Assembly (NCBI GenBank): GCA_021166775.1
Contig: JAJPEQ010000011.1
Location: forward strand, 62,001-126,000
Direction: 5' to 3'
DNA length: 64,000 bases
Source: Comamonas sp.
GTDB lineage: Bacteria; Pseudomonadota; Gammaproteobacteria; Burkholderiales; Burkholderiaceae_C
The translations under genes and the position numbers were made by a program. The notes beneath the pieces were generated by a model, which worked only from the letters and a program-made list of their open reading frames with translations, was not told where the DNA came from and did no database searches. This document shows positions 18,757 to 28,060 of this stretch, in pieces (position 1 is the stretch's first letter; each line of letters begins with the position of its first letter).

Positions 18757-20687
18757 GCGGCCTTCCTCGCGGCGGGCCAGGTCTTGGCGTCGAGGATCTT
18801 GAGCGTGGCCGAGACCGTGCCCGTGCGCCCATCCTCGAACTTGACCTTGGTCTCGATGTACTGCTCGCTCTTGCCGCCGTACAGCGCGTCGATCAGCACC
18901 GCGTATTTTTCAGCCACGAAGCCGCGGCGCACCTTGCGCGTGCGCGTGAGCTCGTCGTCGTCCGGGTCCAGCTCCTTGTGCAGCACCAGGAAGCGCGCCA
19001 CCTGCGTGGCGGCCATGCCTTCCTCGGCGGCGAGGTCGGCATTCACCTGCGCCATGCACTCGCGCATCATCTCCAGCACCTCGGGTTTGCCCGCAAGGTC
19101 CACGTAGCCCGCGTAGGGCAGGCCGCGGCGCTCGGCCCAGTTGCCCACGGCGTCGAAGTCGATGTTGACGAAGGCGCAGACCTCGCTGCGGTTGTGGCCG
19201 AAGCACACCGCCTCCTTGATCTGCGGGAAGAACTTGAGCTTGTTCTCGATGTAGTTGGGCGCGAACATCGCGCCATTGGCGAGCTTGCCCACGTCCTTGG
19301 CGCGGTCGATGATGCGCAGCTGGCCGGCCGCGTCGATCAGACCTGCGTCGCCGGTGTGAAACCAGCCGTCGGCGTCAAGCACCTCGGCGGTCGCGTCCGG
19401 GCGCTTGTAGTACTCCTTGAGCAGCGCCGCGCTTTTCACCAGCACCTCGCCGTTGTCGGCGATGCGCACCTGAACGCCCGGCGCCGGCTGGCCCACGGCC
19501 GACAGCTCGACCTGCCCGTCGCGCTGGATGCAGACATAGGCCGAGGTCTCGGTGGAGCCGTACAGCTGCTTGAGATTGACGCCGATCGAGCGGAAAAACC
19601 GGAACAGGTCGGGACCGATCGCCGCGCCCGCCGTGTAGGCCACGCGAATGCGCGACAGACCCATGACGTTCCTGAGCGGCCCGTAGATGAGCACGTCGCC
19701 CAGCCGGTACTTGAGCCGGTCGATCGCGCCCACGCGCTTGCCGTCCAGGATGTCCGCGCCCACGCGCCGGGCCAGGCGCATGCACACGTCGAACAGCCAG
19801 CGCTTGGGGCGGGCCGCGTCTTCCATGCGGATCGACACCGAGGTGAGCAGCCCCTCGAAGATGCGCGGCGGCGCGAAGTAATACGTCGGCCCGATCTCGC
19901 GCAGGTCGATCGGCACCGTGCTCGCGTCCTCCGGGCAGTTGATAGTGAAGCCTACCGCGATCCACTGCGCCACCGAAAACAGGTAGTCGCCCGCCCAGGC
20001 CGGTGGCAGGTAGGAGACCACGTCTTCCCGGGGCGTGAGCCGGTCCACCTCGCGGCCGCCCTCGGCCGCCAGGACAAAGCCCGCGTGCGCCAGGCACACG
20101 CCCTTGGGCCGCCCCGTCGTGCCCGAGGTGTAGAGGATGACCGAGGTGTCGTGTTCGTTCAGCCGCGCCAGGCCCGCCTCCCAGGCGCCGGGGTGCTCGG
20201 CATCCCAGGCCTGGCCCTTTTGCAGCAGCGCCTGCATGCTGATGAGCCCGGGCTGGTCGTAGTGGCGCAGGCCGCGCGGGTCGTCGTAGATGATGTGTGC
20301 GATGCCCGGCAGGCTCTCGCGGATCTCCAGCAGCTTGTCTACCTGCTCCTGATCCTCGGCGTAGGCAAAGCGCACCTCGGCATCTTCGAGCACGAAGGCC
20401 ATCTCGGACGCCACCGCGTCCTGGTACAGAGGAATCGGCACGCCGCCCGCGCTCTGCACCGCGATGAAACCCATGTAGCAATACGGCCGGTTGCCGCTGA
20501 CGAAGGCCAGGTTTTCGCCGCGCGCGAAACCCAGCGCCGCCAAGCCGCAGGCCATGTGACGCACGTCGCGCGCCACGTCCCGCCAGCTCCAGGTTTGCCA
20601 GATGCCGTATTCCTTCTCGCGCAGCGCCGGGGCGCCGGGACGCTCCTGGGCCTGCTTGAGCAGCAGGTGGGGGAAGGTGCTCGTCAT
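18753..20687 (-). CDS. Long-chain-type acyl-CoA synthetase (AMP-binding)
   Basis: A 644-residue adenylate-forming enzyme of the FadD/long-chain (FACL) branch. Motifs are the phosphate loop YTSGTTGRPKG, the YGSTETSAYV adenine-binding segment, WFHTGDAGLID and the hinge IIDRAKDVGKLANGAMFAP. It should make acyl- or aryl-CoA from ATP, CoA and a carboxylic acid. ATG 20687 is chosen because the family N-terminus (FPHLLLKQAQERPGAPALRE) follows immediately; the longer open frame upstream is not conserved-looking. It is the first gene of the leftward liv operon and its end overlaps livG by four bases. Confidence 0.9.
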   Translation of the reverse strand: MTSTFPHLLLKQAQERPGAPALREKEYGIWQTWSWRDVARDVRHMACGLAALGFARGENLAFVSGNRPYCYMGFIAVQSAGGVPIPLYQDAVASEMAFVLEDAEVRFAYAEDQEQVDKLLEIRESLPGIAHIIYDDPRGLRHYDQPGLISMQALLQKGQAWDAEHPGAWEAGLARLNEHDTSVILYTSGTTGRPKGVCLAHAGFVLAAEGGREVDRLTPREDVVSYLPPAWAGDYLFSVAQWIAVGFTINCPEDASTVPIDLREIGPTYYFAPPRIFEGLLTSVSIRMEDAARPKRWLFDVCMRLARRVGADILDGKRVGAIDRLKYRLGDVLIYGPLRNVMGLSRIRVAYTAGAAIGPDLFRFFRSIGVNLKQLYGSTETSAYVCIQRDGQVELSAVGQPAPGVQVRIADNGEVLVKSAALLKEYYKRPDATAEVLDADGWFHTGDAGLIDAAGQLRIIDRAKDVGKLANGAMFAPNYIENKLKFFPQIKEAVCFGHNRSEVCAFVNIDFDAVGNWAERRGLPYAGYVDLAGKPEVLEMMRECMAQVNADLAAEEGMAATQVARFLVLHKELDPDDDELTRTRKVRRGFVAEKYAVLIDALYGGKSEQYIETKVKFEDGRTGTVSATLKILDAKTWPAARKAA

Positions 20688-20738
20688 GCCTGTTGTCGTG
20701 TCGGGTAGCACATGCTGGGCGCGATCGTGGACCAAGGT

Positions 20739-20768
20739 TTGACGGATTTTTGTCTTCTCGACGACAAT
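20739..20768 (+). promoter_or_regulatory. Possible sigma-70 promoter of the exeA-like gene
   Basis: TTGACG (20739-20744) and GACAAT (20763-20768) are separated by 18 bases in the AT-richest part of the divergent gap between the acyl-CoA ligase and the ExeA-like gene. The -10 match is only four of six and the spacing is one over optimum. Confidence 0.3.
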
Positions 20769-20847
20769 TATCGGGTTAATGCCCCCTAGGTAAAACCCTT
20801 GGATGCCGCGTGACGCCGCGTGGGCGCCCGCCGCTATCCTCAGCCGC

Positions 20848-22467
20848 ATGTACGCCGCCTTCTTCGGTCTGGAACACCTGCCGTTTTCCATAGCGCCCGA
20901 TCCGCGCTATCTTTTCCTGAGCGAGCGTCATCGCGAGGCGCTCGCTCACCTGCTGTACGGCCTTTCCGGCGGCGGCGGCTTCGTGTTGCTCACGGGCGAG
21001 GTGGGCACGGGCAAGACCACGGTCTGCCGCTGCTTTCTACAGCAGATTCCCGAGAGCTGCACGGCCGCCTACATCTTCAACCCCAAGCTCAGCGCGCAGG
21101 AGCTTCTGGCCACCATCTGCGACGAATTCGGCGTGGCGCATCCGGCCAGCGACCCCGCGCACCCGACCATCAAGGAGTGCGTGGACCCGCTCAACGCCTG
21201 GCTGCTCGCGCAGCATGCGGCGGGCCGCAGCTGCGTGCTTGTCGTCGACGAGGCGCAGAGCCTGGCGGGCAGGGTGCTGGAGCAGCTGCGCCTGCTCACC
21301 AATCTGGAGACGGACGAGAAGAAGCTGCTGCAGATTGTCCTGATCGGCCAGCCCGAGCTGCGCACCCTGGTGGCGCGACCCGAGCTCACGCAGCTGGCGC
21401 AGCGCGTGATCGCGCGCTACCACCTCGGACCGCTGACCGCGCAGGAGACGGCGCAATACATCGCGCACCGCATGGGCGTGGCGGGGTGGCAGGGGCCGCT
21501 GCCGTTTGCGCCCCGAGCGCTGGCGCGCATCCATGCGCTCTCGGGCGGCGTGCCGCGGCGCATCAACCTGCTGTGCGATCGCATCCTGCTCGCCGCCTAC
21601 GCGGTAGGGCGGCGCGAGATGGACGCGGCCATGGTGAGCCGCGTCGCGCGTGAGGTCTTTGGCACCGATGGCTCACGCGCGTCGGCGCGCCCGCGCTGGC
21701 CCGTGGCGCTGGCGGGGGCGGGGGCGGTGGTCGGCGCGGGGCTGGTCGTGGCGGCCCTGGTTCTGACGGGCAGGCTGCAGGTGCAGATGACGCCCCCCGG
21801 TGCATCGGCGCCGCCCCAGACCCTGGCGCCTGAACCGGCGGCGCTGGCCGAGCTGCTGGCGCGCCAGCCGCCCGACGAAGGCGAGGTGTGGCGGCGCCTG
21901 GCGCGCCTGTGGGGCGTGGACCTGGCGGCCGCGAGCACGCCTTGCCAGTCGCCGCTGCCCGCGGGCCTGCAGTGCTGGAGCGCCCAAGGCGCGACCGAGG
22001 CGCTCCTGCGTCAGATCGACCGCCCCGCGCTGCTGCGCCTGCAGGCGCCCGGCCAGGCCCCCGCAGCCGTGTTGCTGCTGGCGCTCGACGGCCCGCACGC
22101 GCAGGTGCAGGGTGCGCAGGGCGGGCCGATCCGCGTGCCGTGGCCGGAGGTGGCGCGGCTGTGGACGGGCACGCTTGCCACGCTCTGGCGCGCGCCCGAA
22201 AGCCTGGTGGTGCAGGCCGATGTGGCGGCGAGCGACGCGGGCGGCGCGTGGCTCGCGCGGCAGCTCGATCGCGCCGGCATCGCGCCGGCCGCCACCTTGC
22301 GCGCGCGCGTGCAGCAGCTGCAGCGCGACCAGGGGCTGGCCGCCGATGGCCAGGCGGGGCCGCTCACGCTCATGCGCCTGAACCGCTTGCTCCACAGCGA
22401 CGAGCCGCATCTGCTCGTGCGCCCCGATGCCGATGCGCCCCGATCCTCCGCTCGGTCCACACCCTGA
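20848..22467 (+). CDS. ExeA/GspA-like AAA ATPase with peptidoglycan-binding domain
   Basis: A 539-residue inner-membrane ATPase. The N-terminal AAA domain begins MYAAFFGLEHLPFSIAPDPR and has Walker A GEVGTGKTTVC and Walker B VLVVDEAQSL. A transmembrane helix follows near residue 290 (VALAGAGAVVGAGLVVAALVL). The periplasmic part ends in a peptidoglycan-binding repeat (QLQRDQGLAADGQAGPLT). This layout matches ExeA/GspA, which helps place the type II secretin through the cell wall. The GspB-like gene follows by 18 bases, forming the usual A-B pair, but no other gsp gene is in the window. Confidence 0.87.
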   Translation: MYAAFFGLEHLPFSIAPDPRYLFLSERHREALAHLLYGLSGGGGFVLLTGEVGTGKTTVCRCFLQQIPESCTAAYIFNPKLSAQELLATICDEFGVAHPASDPAHPTIKECVDPLNAWLLAQHAAGRSCVLVVDEAQSLAGRVLEQLRLLTNLETDEKKLLQIVLIGQPELRTLVARPELTQLAQRVIARYHLGPLTAQETAQYIAHRMGVAGWQGPLPFAPRALARIHALSGGVPRRINLLCDRILLAAYAVGRREMDAAMVSRVAREVFGTDGSRASARPRWPVALAGAGAVVGAGLVVAALVLTGRLQVQMTPPGASAPPQTLAPEPAALAELLARQPPDEGEVWRRLARLWGVDLAAASTPCQSPLPAGLQCWSAQGATEALLRQIDRPALLRLQAPGQAPAAVLLLALDGPHAQVQGAQGGPIRVPWPEVARLWTGTLATLWRAPESLVVQADVAASDAGGAWLARQLDRAGIAPAATLRARVQQLQRDQGLAADGQAGPLTLMRLNRLLHSDEPHLLVRPDADAPRSSARSTP

Positions 22468-22485
22468 CGTCTGGAATCCCCCTCC

Positions 22486-23181
22486 ATGTCCACCATCCTT
22501 GAAGCCCTGCGCCGCGCGGAACAAGAACGCCAGCGCGGCACCGTGCCCACCGTGCACAGCCCCGCCATGGTGCTGGCCCCGGCCGCGTCCGGGGCCGCCG
22601 ACGCACGCGCGGCCCGGGCGCCGTGGATGATCGCGGGCGCGCTGGCGCTGGTGACGGTCGCCGCCGCGCTGCTGTGGTGGTGGGGAGCGGGCCGGCCGCA
22701 GACGCCGTTGCCGCCGTCCGTCCCTGCGGCTGCGGCCGCGAAGCCGGCGCCACCCGCGGCGGTCGGCGCCGAGCCGGTGCATGAAACGCCGCCAGCCAGG
22801 GCGCCTGCGCGCCCCAGCCTTGCGCCCGCGGCGCGCAGGGCGCCCGCGGCGACTGCGGGCTCCGCGCCGCCCGCGGGGCAAGCACGGCAGGAGCCTGCGG
22901 CACCCGCCAAGGCCACGGTCAAGGACAAGGACAAGGCCACGGGCACCGGCCCTGTCTTTGCCCCGGCGGACCTGCCCGCCTCGGTGCGCGCCGAACTGCC
23001 TGTGCTGCACGTGGCCGGCATCACCTGGTCGGCCAACGCCCGCCTGCGCATGGCCATCGTCAACGGGCAGGTGCTGCACGAAGGCGACGCGGCCGCGCCC
23101 GGCATGGTGCTGCAGGCCATCGAGCCGGCGCGCACCGTCTGGCTGTTTCGCGGTTACCGCGTCGCGCTGGCGTCGCAGTAG
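22486..23181 (+). CDS. GspB-domain protein, partner of the ExeA-like ATPase
   Basis: A 231-residue membrane-anchored protein. It begins MSTILEALRRAEQERQRG, the hallmark of GspB/ExeB-type N-termini, has one transmembrane helix (about 46-65), a Pro/Ala-rich linker and a C-terminal domain (about 160-231) with LPVLHVAGITWSANARLRMA and VNGQVLHEGD. This C-terminal pattern is the type II secretion GspB domain. It probably forms a complex with the preceding ATPase. The linker is low complexity and GC-rich like its neighbours. Confidence 0.85.
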   Translation: MSTILEALRRAEQERQRGTVPTVHSPAMVLAPAASGAADARAARAPWMIAGALALVTVAAALLWWWGAGRPQTPLPPSVPAAAAAKPAPPAAVGAEPVHETPPARAPARPSLAPAARRAPAATAGSAPPAGQARQEPAAPAKATVKDKDKATGTGPVFAPADLPASVRAELPVLHVAGITWSANARLRMAIVNGQVLHEGDAAAPGMVLQAIEPARTVWLFRGYRVALASQ

Positions 23182-23192
23182 GGAGGCTCTTC

Positions 23193-23930
23193 ATGTCCGG
23201 TGATTTGCCCATTTACCAGCGCAGGCGCTCCCCCACGGCTCGCGAACTGGCCGACATTCCCTGGCTTGCGGCGCTGGCACCGGCCGAGCGCGAGCGCGCG
23301 CGCACCGCCGTCGTGGTGGGTGACGCCTATCCCGGGGACTACGTGTGTCGCACGGGTCGGCCCGTCACCTACTGGTTCGGCATCATCGATGGCCTGCTGA
23401 AGATGACCATCGACAATGTGCAGGGCGACGCTGTCACCATCATCGGCGTGCCGCCCGGCGGCTGGTTCGGCGAGGGCACGGCGCTCAAGCGCGAGCCCTA
23501 CCGCTACAACATCCAGGCGCTGCGGCGCAGCGTGGTGGCGGGCCTGCCCATCGACACCTTCCACTGGCTGCTCGATCACTCCATCGGCTTCAATCGCTTC
23601 ATCATGAACCAGCTCAACGAACGCGTGGGCCAGTTCATCACCGCGCGCGAGACCGACCGGCTGCACGACCCCGACGCGCGCGTGGCGCTGAGCCTGGCCG
23701 CGCTGTTCAACCCGGTGCTCTACCCAGGCGTGCGCCAGGTGCTGCGCATCACGCAGCAGGAGCTGGCCTATCTCGTGGGGCTGTCGCGCCAGCGCGTGAA
23801 CGAGGCGCTGGCGCGCCTGCAGGAGCGGGGCATGATCCGCATCGAATACGGTGGCCTGCGCGTGCTCGACGTGCAGGCGCTGCGCTCGCACCTGCTGGCC
23901 GAAGGGCGCGGGCGCGGCGGCGCGCGCTGA
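23193..23930 (+). CDS. Crp/Fnr family transcriptional regulator
   Basis: A 245-residue regulator. An N-terminal cyclic-nucleotide-binding-type beta barrel (about 30-150, including YPGDYVCRTGRPVTYWFGI and GVPPGGWFGEGTAL) is followed by a winged helix (about 160-235) whose recognition helix lies in LVGLSRQRVNEALARLQERG. No N-terminal cysteine cluster is present, so it is not an Fe-S FNR protein. The effector is unknown. It starts 11 bases after the gspB-like gene and may be co-transcribed. Regulators of this kind often sit beside acyl-CoA or liv genes, so the operon at 12.2-20.7 kb is a possible target. Confidence 0.88.
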   Translation: MSGDLPIYQRRRSPTARELADIPWLAALAPAERERARTAVVVGDAYPGDYVCRTGRPVTYWFGIIDGLLKMTIDNVQGDAVTIIGVPPGGWFGEGTALKREPYRYNIQALRRSVVAGLPIDTFHWLLDHSIGFNRFIMNQLNERVGQFITARETDRLHDPDARVALSLAALFNPVLYPGVRQVLRITQQELAYLVGLSRQRVNEALARLQERGMIRIEYGGLRVLDVQALRSHLLAEGRGRGGAR

Positions 23931-24012
23931 ATTGGATCCAAGACAGCGGCAAGGAGACACCCGTGCCGCCTTGTCACCCGCATCGGTCAGAACGGCTGAT
24001 TTTTAAGGAAGA

Positions 24013-24062
24013 TCGGGCTCTACGGCTTTGAAGACAAGCGCTGACAGCTATTGTTTTTGATA
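24013..24062 (+). repeat. Dispersed intergenic repeat, copy 5
   Basis: This is in the gap between the Crp/Fnr gene and htpG: GGGCTCTACGGCTTTG, AAGACAAGCGCTGACAGCTA, TTGTTTTTGAT. It has the family core CAAGCGCT-nn-CAGCTATTG. The remainder of the 265-base gap shows no other feature I can support. Confidence 0.55.
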
Positions 24063-24195
24063 ACATTCGCGCGGAGGCGCCGCGCGGGCCGCCTGCCGTT
24101 GAAATCTCGCCTGCCCGCCCCCATCTGCCGCTCGCCGTGCGTGATGCGCCTGCCGCGTCGCGCGCCATCTTGTTTTTCATCGATTTCAGTCACCC

Positions 24196-26160
24196 ATGAG
24201 CAAACAACACCATTCCTTCCAGGCGGAAGTGGCCCAGCTGCTGCACCTGGTCACGCATTCCCTCTATTCCAACAAGGAAATCTTCCTGCGCGAGCTCGTC
24301 TCCAACGCCTCGGACGCGTGCGACAAGCTGCGTTTCGAGGCCCTCAACGACAGCGCGCTGTATGAAGATGCGCCCAACCTGGAGGTGCGTGTCTCGTTCG
24401 ACAAGGACCAGCGCACGCTCACGATCACCGACAACGGCATCGGCATGAGCGCCGAGGAGGCCATCGCCAACCTCGGCACCATCGCCAAGAGCGGCACGCG
24501 CGACTTCCTGAGCCAACTCGCCGACGAGCACAAGGCCAGCGCGACCGAGCAGGGCCAGCTCATCGGTCAGTTCGGCGTGGGCTTCTACTCGGGCTTCATC
24601 GTCGCCGACCGGATCACCGTGGAAAGCCGCCGCGCCGGGCTCAGGCCCGAGGAGGGCGTGCGCTGGACGAGTACCGGCGCGGGCGACTTCGAGGTCGAGC
24701 CTATCGAACGCAAGGAGCGCGGCGCCAGCGTCATCCTGCACCTGCGCGAGGACGCGGGCGAGTATCTCAACGCCTGGAAGCTCAAGGACATCATCGGCAA
24801 GTACTCGGACCACATCAGCCTGCCCATCCTCATGGAAAAAGAGGAGTGGAAGGAGAGCGAGAAAGAGGGCGAGCCCGGTGCCATGGTCAAGACCGGCGAA
24901 TGGGAGACGGTCAATCAGGCCAGCGCCCTGTGGACGCGCCCCAAAAAGGACATCACCGCCGAGCAGTACGAAGAGTTCTACAAGACCATCGGCCACGACT
25001 TCGAGAAGCCGCTCACCTGGAGCCACAACCGCGTCGAGGGCACTGCCGAGTACACGCAGCTGCTGTACATCCCCGCCAAGGCGCCGTTCGATCTGTACAC
25101 GCGCGACAAGCACGCGGGCATCAAGCTCTATGTCAAGCGCGTCTTCATCATGGACGACGCCGAGGCGCTCATGCCCGGCTACCTGCGCTTCGTCAAGGGC
25201 GTGATCGATTCGAGCGACCTGCCGCTGAACGTCTCGCGCGAGCTGCTGCAGGAGTCCCGCGACGTGCGCCTGATCCGCGATGGCTCGGTCAAGCGCGTGC
25301 TCTCGATGCTCGAAGACCTGGCCAAGCACGACAAGCATGACGCAGGCGAGTCCGGGGACGACGGCGTGACCGACGTCGTGAGCGACGAGGACAAGGCCAA
25401 GGAGGGCAAGTTCACGCAGTTCTACGCCGAGTTCGGCGCCGTGCTCAAGGAAGGCCTGGGCGAGGACTTCGCCAACCGCGATCGCATTGCCAGGCTGCTG
25501 CGTTTTGCCTCCACCACGACGGACAGCGTGAGCGTCGGTTTTGCCGATTACAAGGCGCGCATGAAGGAAGGCCAGACGGCCATCTACTACCTCACCGCCG
25601 ACACGCTCGCCGCCGCGCGCAACAGCCCGCAGCTCGAAGTGTTCAGGAAGAAGGGCATCGAGGTGCTCCTGATGACCGACCGCGTGGACGAATGGGCGCT
25701 GGGCTACCTGCAGGACTTCGACGGCACGCCGCTGCAGTCCGTGGCCAAGGGCGCGGTGGACCTGGGCGCGCTGCAGGACGAAGCCGAGAAGAAGGCCGCG
25801 CAAGAGGCGGCCGAGCAGTTCAAGCCGCTGCTGGCCAAGCTCAAGCAAGCCTTGAAGGACCGGGCCGAGGACGTGCGCGTGACCACGCGCCTCGTCGATT
25901 CACCCGCCTGCCTGGTGGTCAAGGACGGCGACATGAGCAACCAGCTCGCGCGGCTCCTGAAGCAGGCGGGCCAGAAGGCGCCCGATGTCAAGCCCGTGCT
26001 CGAAGTGAATCCCGAGCACCCGCTCGTGAAAAAGCTTGACGGCAGCGTGCACTTCGACGACCTGGCGCACATCCTGTTCGATCAGGCGCTGCTGGCGGAG
26101 GGCGGCATGCCGCAGGACCCGGCGGCTTATGTCAGGCGGGTGAACGCGCTGCTGGCCTGA
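24196..26160 (+). CDS. htpG: Molecular chaperone HtpG (Hsp90)
   Basis: A 654-residue Hsp90-family ATP-dependent chaperone. The N-terminal GHKL ATPase has [23 protein letters not shown] and [15 protein letters not shown]; the middle domain has [11 protein letters not shown] and the catalytic-loop region [17 protein letters not shown]; the C-terminal dimerisation domain ends around the HPLVKKL segment. The length is normal (about 620-660). No heat-shock promoter is obvious in the leader. It stands alone between the Crp/Fnr gene and the spoVR operon. Confidence 0.97.
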   Translation: MSKQHHSFQAEVAQLLHLVTHSLYSNKEIFLRELVSNASDACDKLRFEALNDSALYEDAPNLEVRVSFDKDQRTLTITDNGIGMSAEEAIANLGTIAKSGTRDFLSQLADEHKASATEQGQLIGQFGVGFYSGFIVADRITVESRRAGLRPEEGVRWTSTGAGDFEVEPIERKERGASVILHLREDAGEYLNAWKLKDIIGKYSDHISLPILMEKEEWKESEKEGEPGAMVKTGEWETVNQASALWTRPKKDITAEQYEEFYKTIGHDFEKPLTWSHNRVEGTAEYTQLLYIPAKAPFDLYTRDKHAGIKLYVKRVFIMDDAEALMPGYLRFVKGVIDSSDLPLNVSRELLQESRDVRLIRDGSVKRVLSMLEDLAKHDKHDAGESGDDGVTDVVSDEDKAKEGKFTQFYAEFGAVLKEGLGEDFANRDRIARLLRFASTTTDSVSVGFADYKARMKEGQTAIYYLTADTLAAARNSPQLEVFRKKGIEVLLMTDRVDEWALGYLQDFDGTPLQSVAKGAVDLGALQDEAEKKAAQEAAEQFKPLLAKLKQALKDRAEDVRVTTRLVDSPACLVVKDGDMSNQLARLLKQAGQKAPDVKPVLEVNPEHPLVKKLDGSVHFDDLAHILFDQALLAEGGMPQDPAAYVRRVNALLA

Positions 26161-26351
26161 TACGGATTGGCGATCATCGCGGCCGCTGGCATCGTCGGGC
26201 TCACCTTTGCCGGGGCGAAAGTCTCGCCCTCGTGCTGCCGGCGCTGGCGCCCGCGCTGATCTGGCTCCTGCCGGATCAGCGGTTTTTCAACGAAGTGATC
26301 GTGTCTGGCTGGAAGCGCGAGTCTTGGTTTTGTGTCAACAACGATAGCTGA
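26161..26351 (+). pseudogene. Frameshifted remnant of a hydrophobic protein
   Basis: Directly after the htpG stop, one frame from 26161 reads YGLAIIAAAGIVGLTFAGAK and then turns into arginine/cysteine-rich nonsense. Another frame from 26223 reads LALVLPALAPALIWLLPD, then QRFFNEVIVSGWKRESWFC and a TGA at 26349-26351. Joining them at about 26221 with one extra base gives a plausible membrane segment and tail. I read this as the decayed end of a membrane protein gene, identity unknown; the 3' end runs into a dispersed repeat. Confidence 0.35.
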
Positions 26352-26394
26352 AGACGTATATCAGAAAAGCGCTTCTGGCCGATTTGACTTGAAA
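26336..26394 (-). repeat. Dispersed intergenic repeat, copy 6
   Basis: This is the inverted orientation relative to copy 3: AACGATAGCTGAAGACG, TATATCAGAAAAGCGCTTC and TGGCCGATTTGACTTG. It lies between the htpG remnant and the end of spoVR. Confidence 0.5.
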
Positions 26395-26395
26395 A

Positions 26396-28060
26396 TCATT
26401 GCGGCGGCGCCAGCACATGCAGCACCGTGGGGTGCTCGCCGTCGCTGTCCACGCTCTCGATCTTGACGCCAAAGCCCCACAGCCGCGCCACGTGCCTGAG
26501 CACCTCCAGCGCATCGTCGGCGAGCGGCCGGCCCTGCACCTGCGTGTGGCGCAGCGTCAGCGTGCGGTCCCCGCGCCGGTCAACGTCCCAGACCTGGATG
26601 TTGGGCTCGCGCACGCCGATGTCGTACTGGCGCGAAAGCGTCTGGCGCAGTTGGTGGTAGCCGTCCTCGTCGTGGATGGCGCTCACCAGCAGCTCGCGTT
26701 CGTCGGCATCGTCGTGGATCGCGAACAGGCGCAGCTCGCGCATCAGGTGCGGGCTCAGGTACTGGCCGATGAAGCTCTCGTCCTTGAAATTGCGCATCGC
26801 GTGGTGCAGCGCCGGCAGCCACGGCGTGCCCGCAAGATCGGGGAACCAGCGGCGGTCTTCCTCGGTCGGCTGCTCGCAGATGCGGCGGATGTCGCGGTAC
26901 ATCGAAAAGCCCAGCGTATAGGGGTTGATGCCGCTGTACGCGGGGTGGCCGACCGGCGGCTGATGGATCACGTTGGTGTGCGAGGCGAGCCATTCCAGCA
27001 TCATCGCGTCGGTGAGCCAGCCGTCCTCGTAGAGCTGATTCATCAGGGTGTAGTGCCAGAAGGTGGCCCAGCCCTCGTTCATCACCTGCGTCTGGCGCTG
27101 CGGATAGAAATACTGCGCGATCTTGCGCACGATGCGGATGACCTCGCGCTGCCAGGGCTCGAGCAGCGGGGCGTGCTTTTCGATGAAGTACAGCAGGTTT
27201 TCCTCGGGCTCGCGCGGAAAGCGTTGCTGTGCCTCTTCGCTGCTCTCCTTGCCCGGCGCCGCGGGCAGCGTGCGCCAGAGTTCGTTGACCTGCTGCTGCG
27301 CGTGCTCCTGGCGCTCGCGCTGCTCCAGGCGTTCACGCGCCAGCGACTTGCGCGAGGGGCGGCGATAGCGGTCCACGCCGTGCGTGGCCAGTGCGTGGCA
27401 CGAGTCGAGCAATTGCTCCACCGCGTCAAACCCGTGGCGCTCCTCGCACTGCCCGATGTAGTCGCGCGCATAGACGAGGTAGTCGATGATCGAGCCCGCG
27501 TCCGTCCACATGCGAAACAGGTAGTTGCCCTTGAAGAAGCTGTTGTGCCCGTAGGCCGCGTGCGCAATCACCAGGGCCTGCATCGCCGTGGTGTTTTCCT
27601 CCATCAGATAGGCGATGCACGGGTTGGCGTTGATCACGATCTCGTAGGCCAGGCCCATCTGCCCGCGCCGGTAACGCCGCTCGGTGGCGAGAAAGGCCTT
27701 GCCATAGCTCCAGTGGCGGTAGTTCACCGGCATGCCGACGCTGGCGTAGGCGTCCATCATCTGCTCGGCGGTGATCAGTTCGAGCTGGTTGGGGTAGGTG
27801 TCGAGGCCGAAGCGCCGGGCCACCTCGGCAATCACGGCGTGGTAGCGCTCGATCAGCTCGAAGGTCCAGTCGCTCGGGTCCGGCAGCGGGTGCGCGGGGC
27901 GCTCGGTGGGCGGCAGGGGCATGTCCGGCACCAGCGGGTGGCGCCGCTCGCCGCTCGCGACGAGCTTCCAGGCGTTGTCGCCGTGGCGGCGCTCGAGCAC
28001 CGGGTAGTGCATCGATACCTGCGACGGATGTTCGGGCGGGAAGGTGACGGGGGTTTTCAT
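26396..28060 (-). CDS. spoVR: SpoVR family protein
   Basis: A 554-residue SpoVR/YcgB-like protein. Family motifs include PNQLELITAEQMMDAYASVG, MPVNYRHWSYGK and NEGWATFWHYTLMNQLYEDG, and the C-terminal part has GYHQLRQTLSRQYD. In spore formers it takes part in cortex formation; here the species is not expected to sporulate, and the gene goes with yeaH and prkA in a stress operon. The biochemical function is not established. ATG 28060 lies within the stop of yeaH (4-base overlap), so translation is probably coupled. Confidence 0.93.
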   Translation of the reverse strand: MKTPVTFPPEHPSQVSMHYPVLERRHGDNAWKLVASGERRHPLVPDMPLPPTERPAHPLPDPSDWTFELIERYHAVIAEVARRFGLDTYPNQLELITAEQMMDAYASVGMPVNYRHWSYGKAFLATERRYRRGQMGLAYEIVINANPCIAYLMEENTTAMQALVIAHAAYGHNSFFKGNYLFRMWTDAGSIIDYLVYARDYIGQCEERHGFDAVEQLLDSCHALATHGVDRYRRPSRKSLARERLEQRERQEHAQQQVNELWRTLPAAPGKESSEEAQQRFPREPEENLLYFIEKHAPLLEPWQREVIRIVRKIAQYFYPQRQTQVMNEGWATFWHYTLMNQLYEDGWLTDAMMLEWLASHTNVIHQPPVGHPAYSGINPYTLGFSMYRDIRRICEQPTEEDRRWFPDLAGTPWLPALHHAMRNFKDESFIGQYLSPHLMRELRLFAIHDDADERELLVSAIHDEDGYHQLRQTLSRQYDIGVREPNIQVWDVDRRGDRTLTLRHTQVQGRPLADDALEVLRHVARLWGFGVKIESVDSDGEHPTVLHVLAPPQ

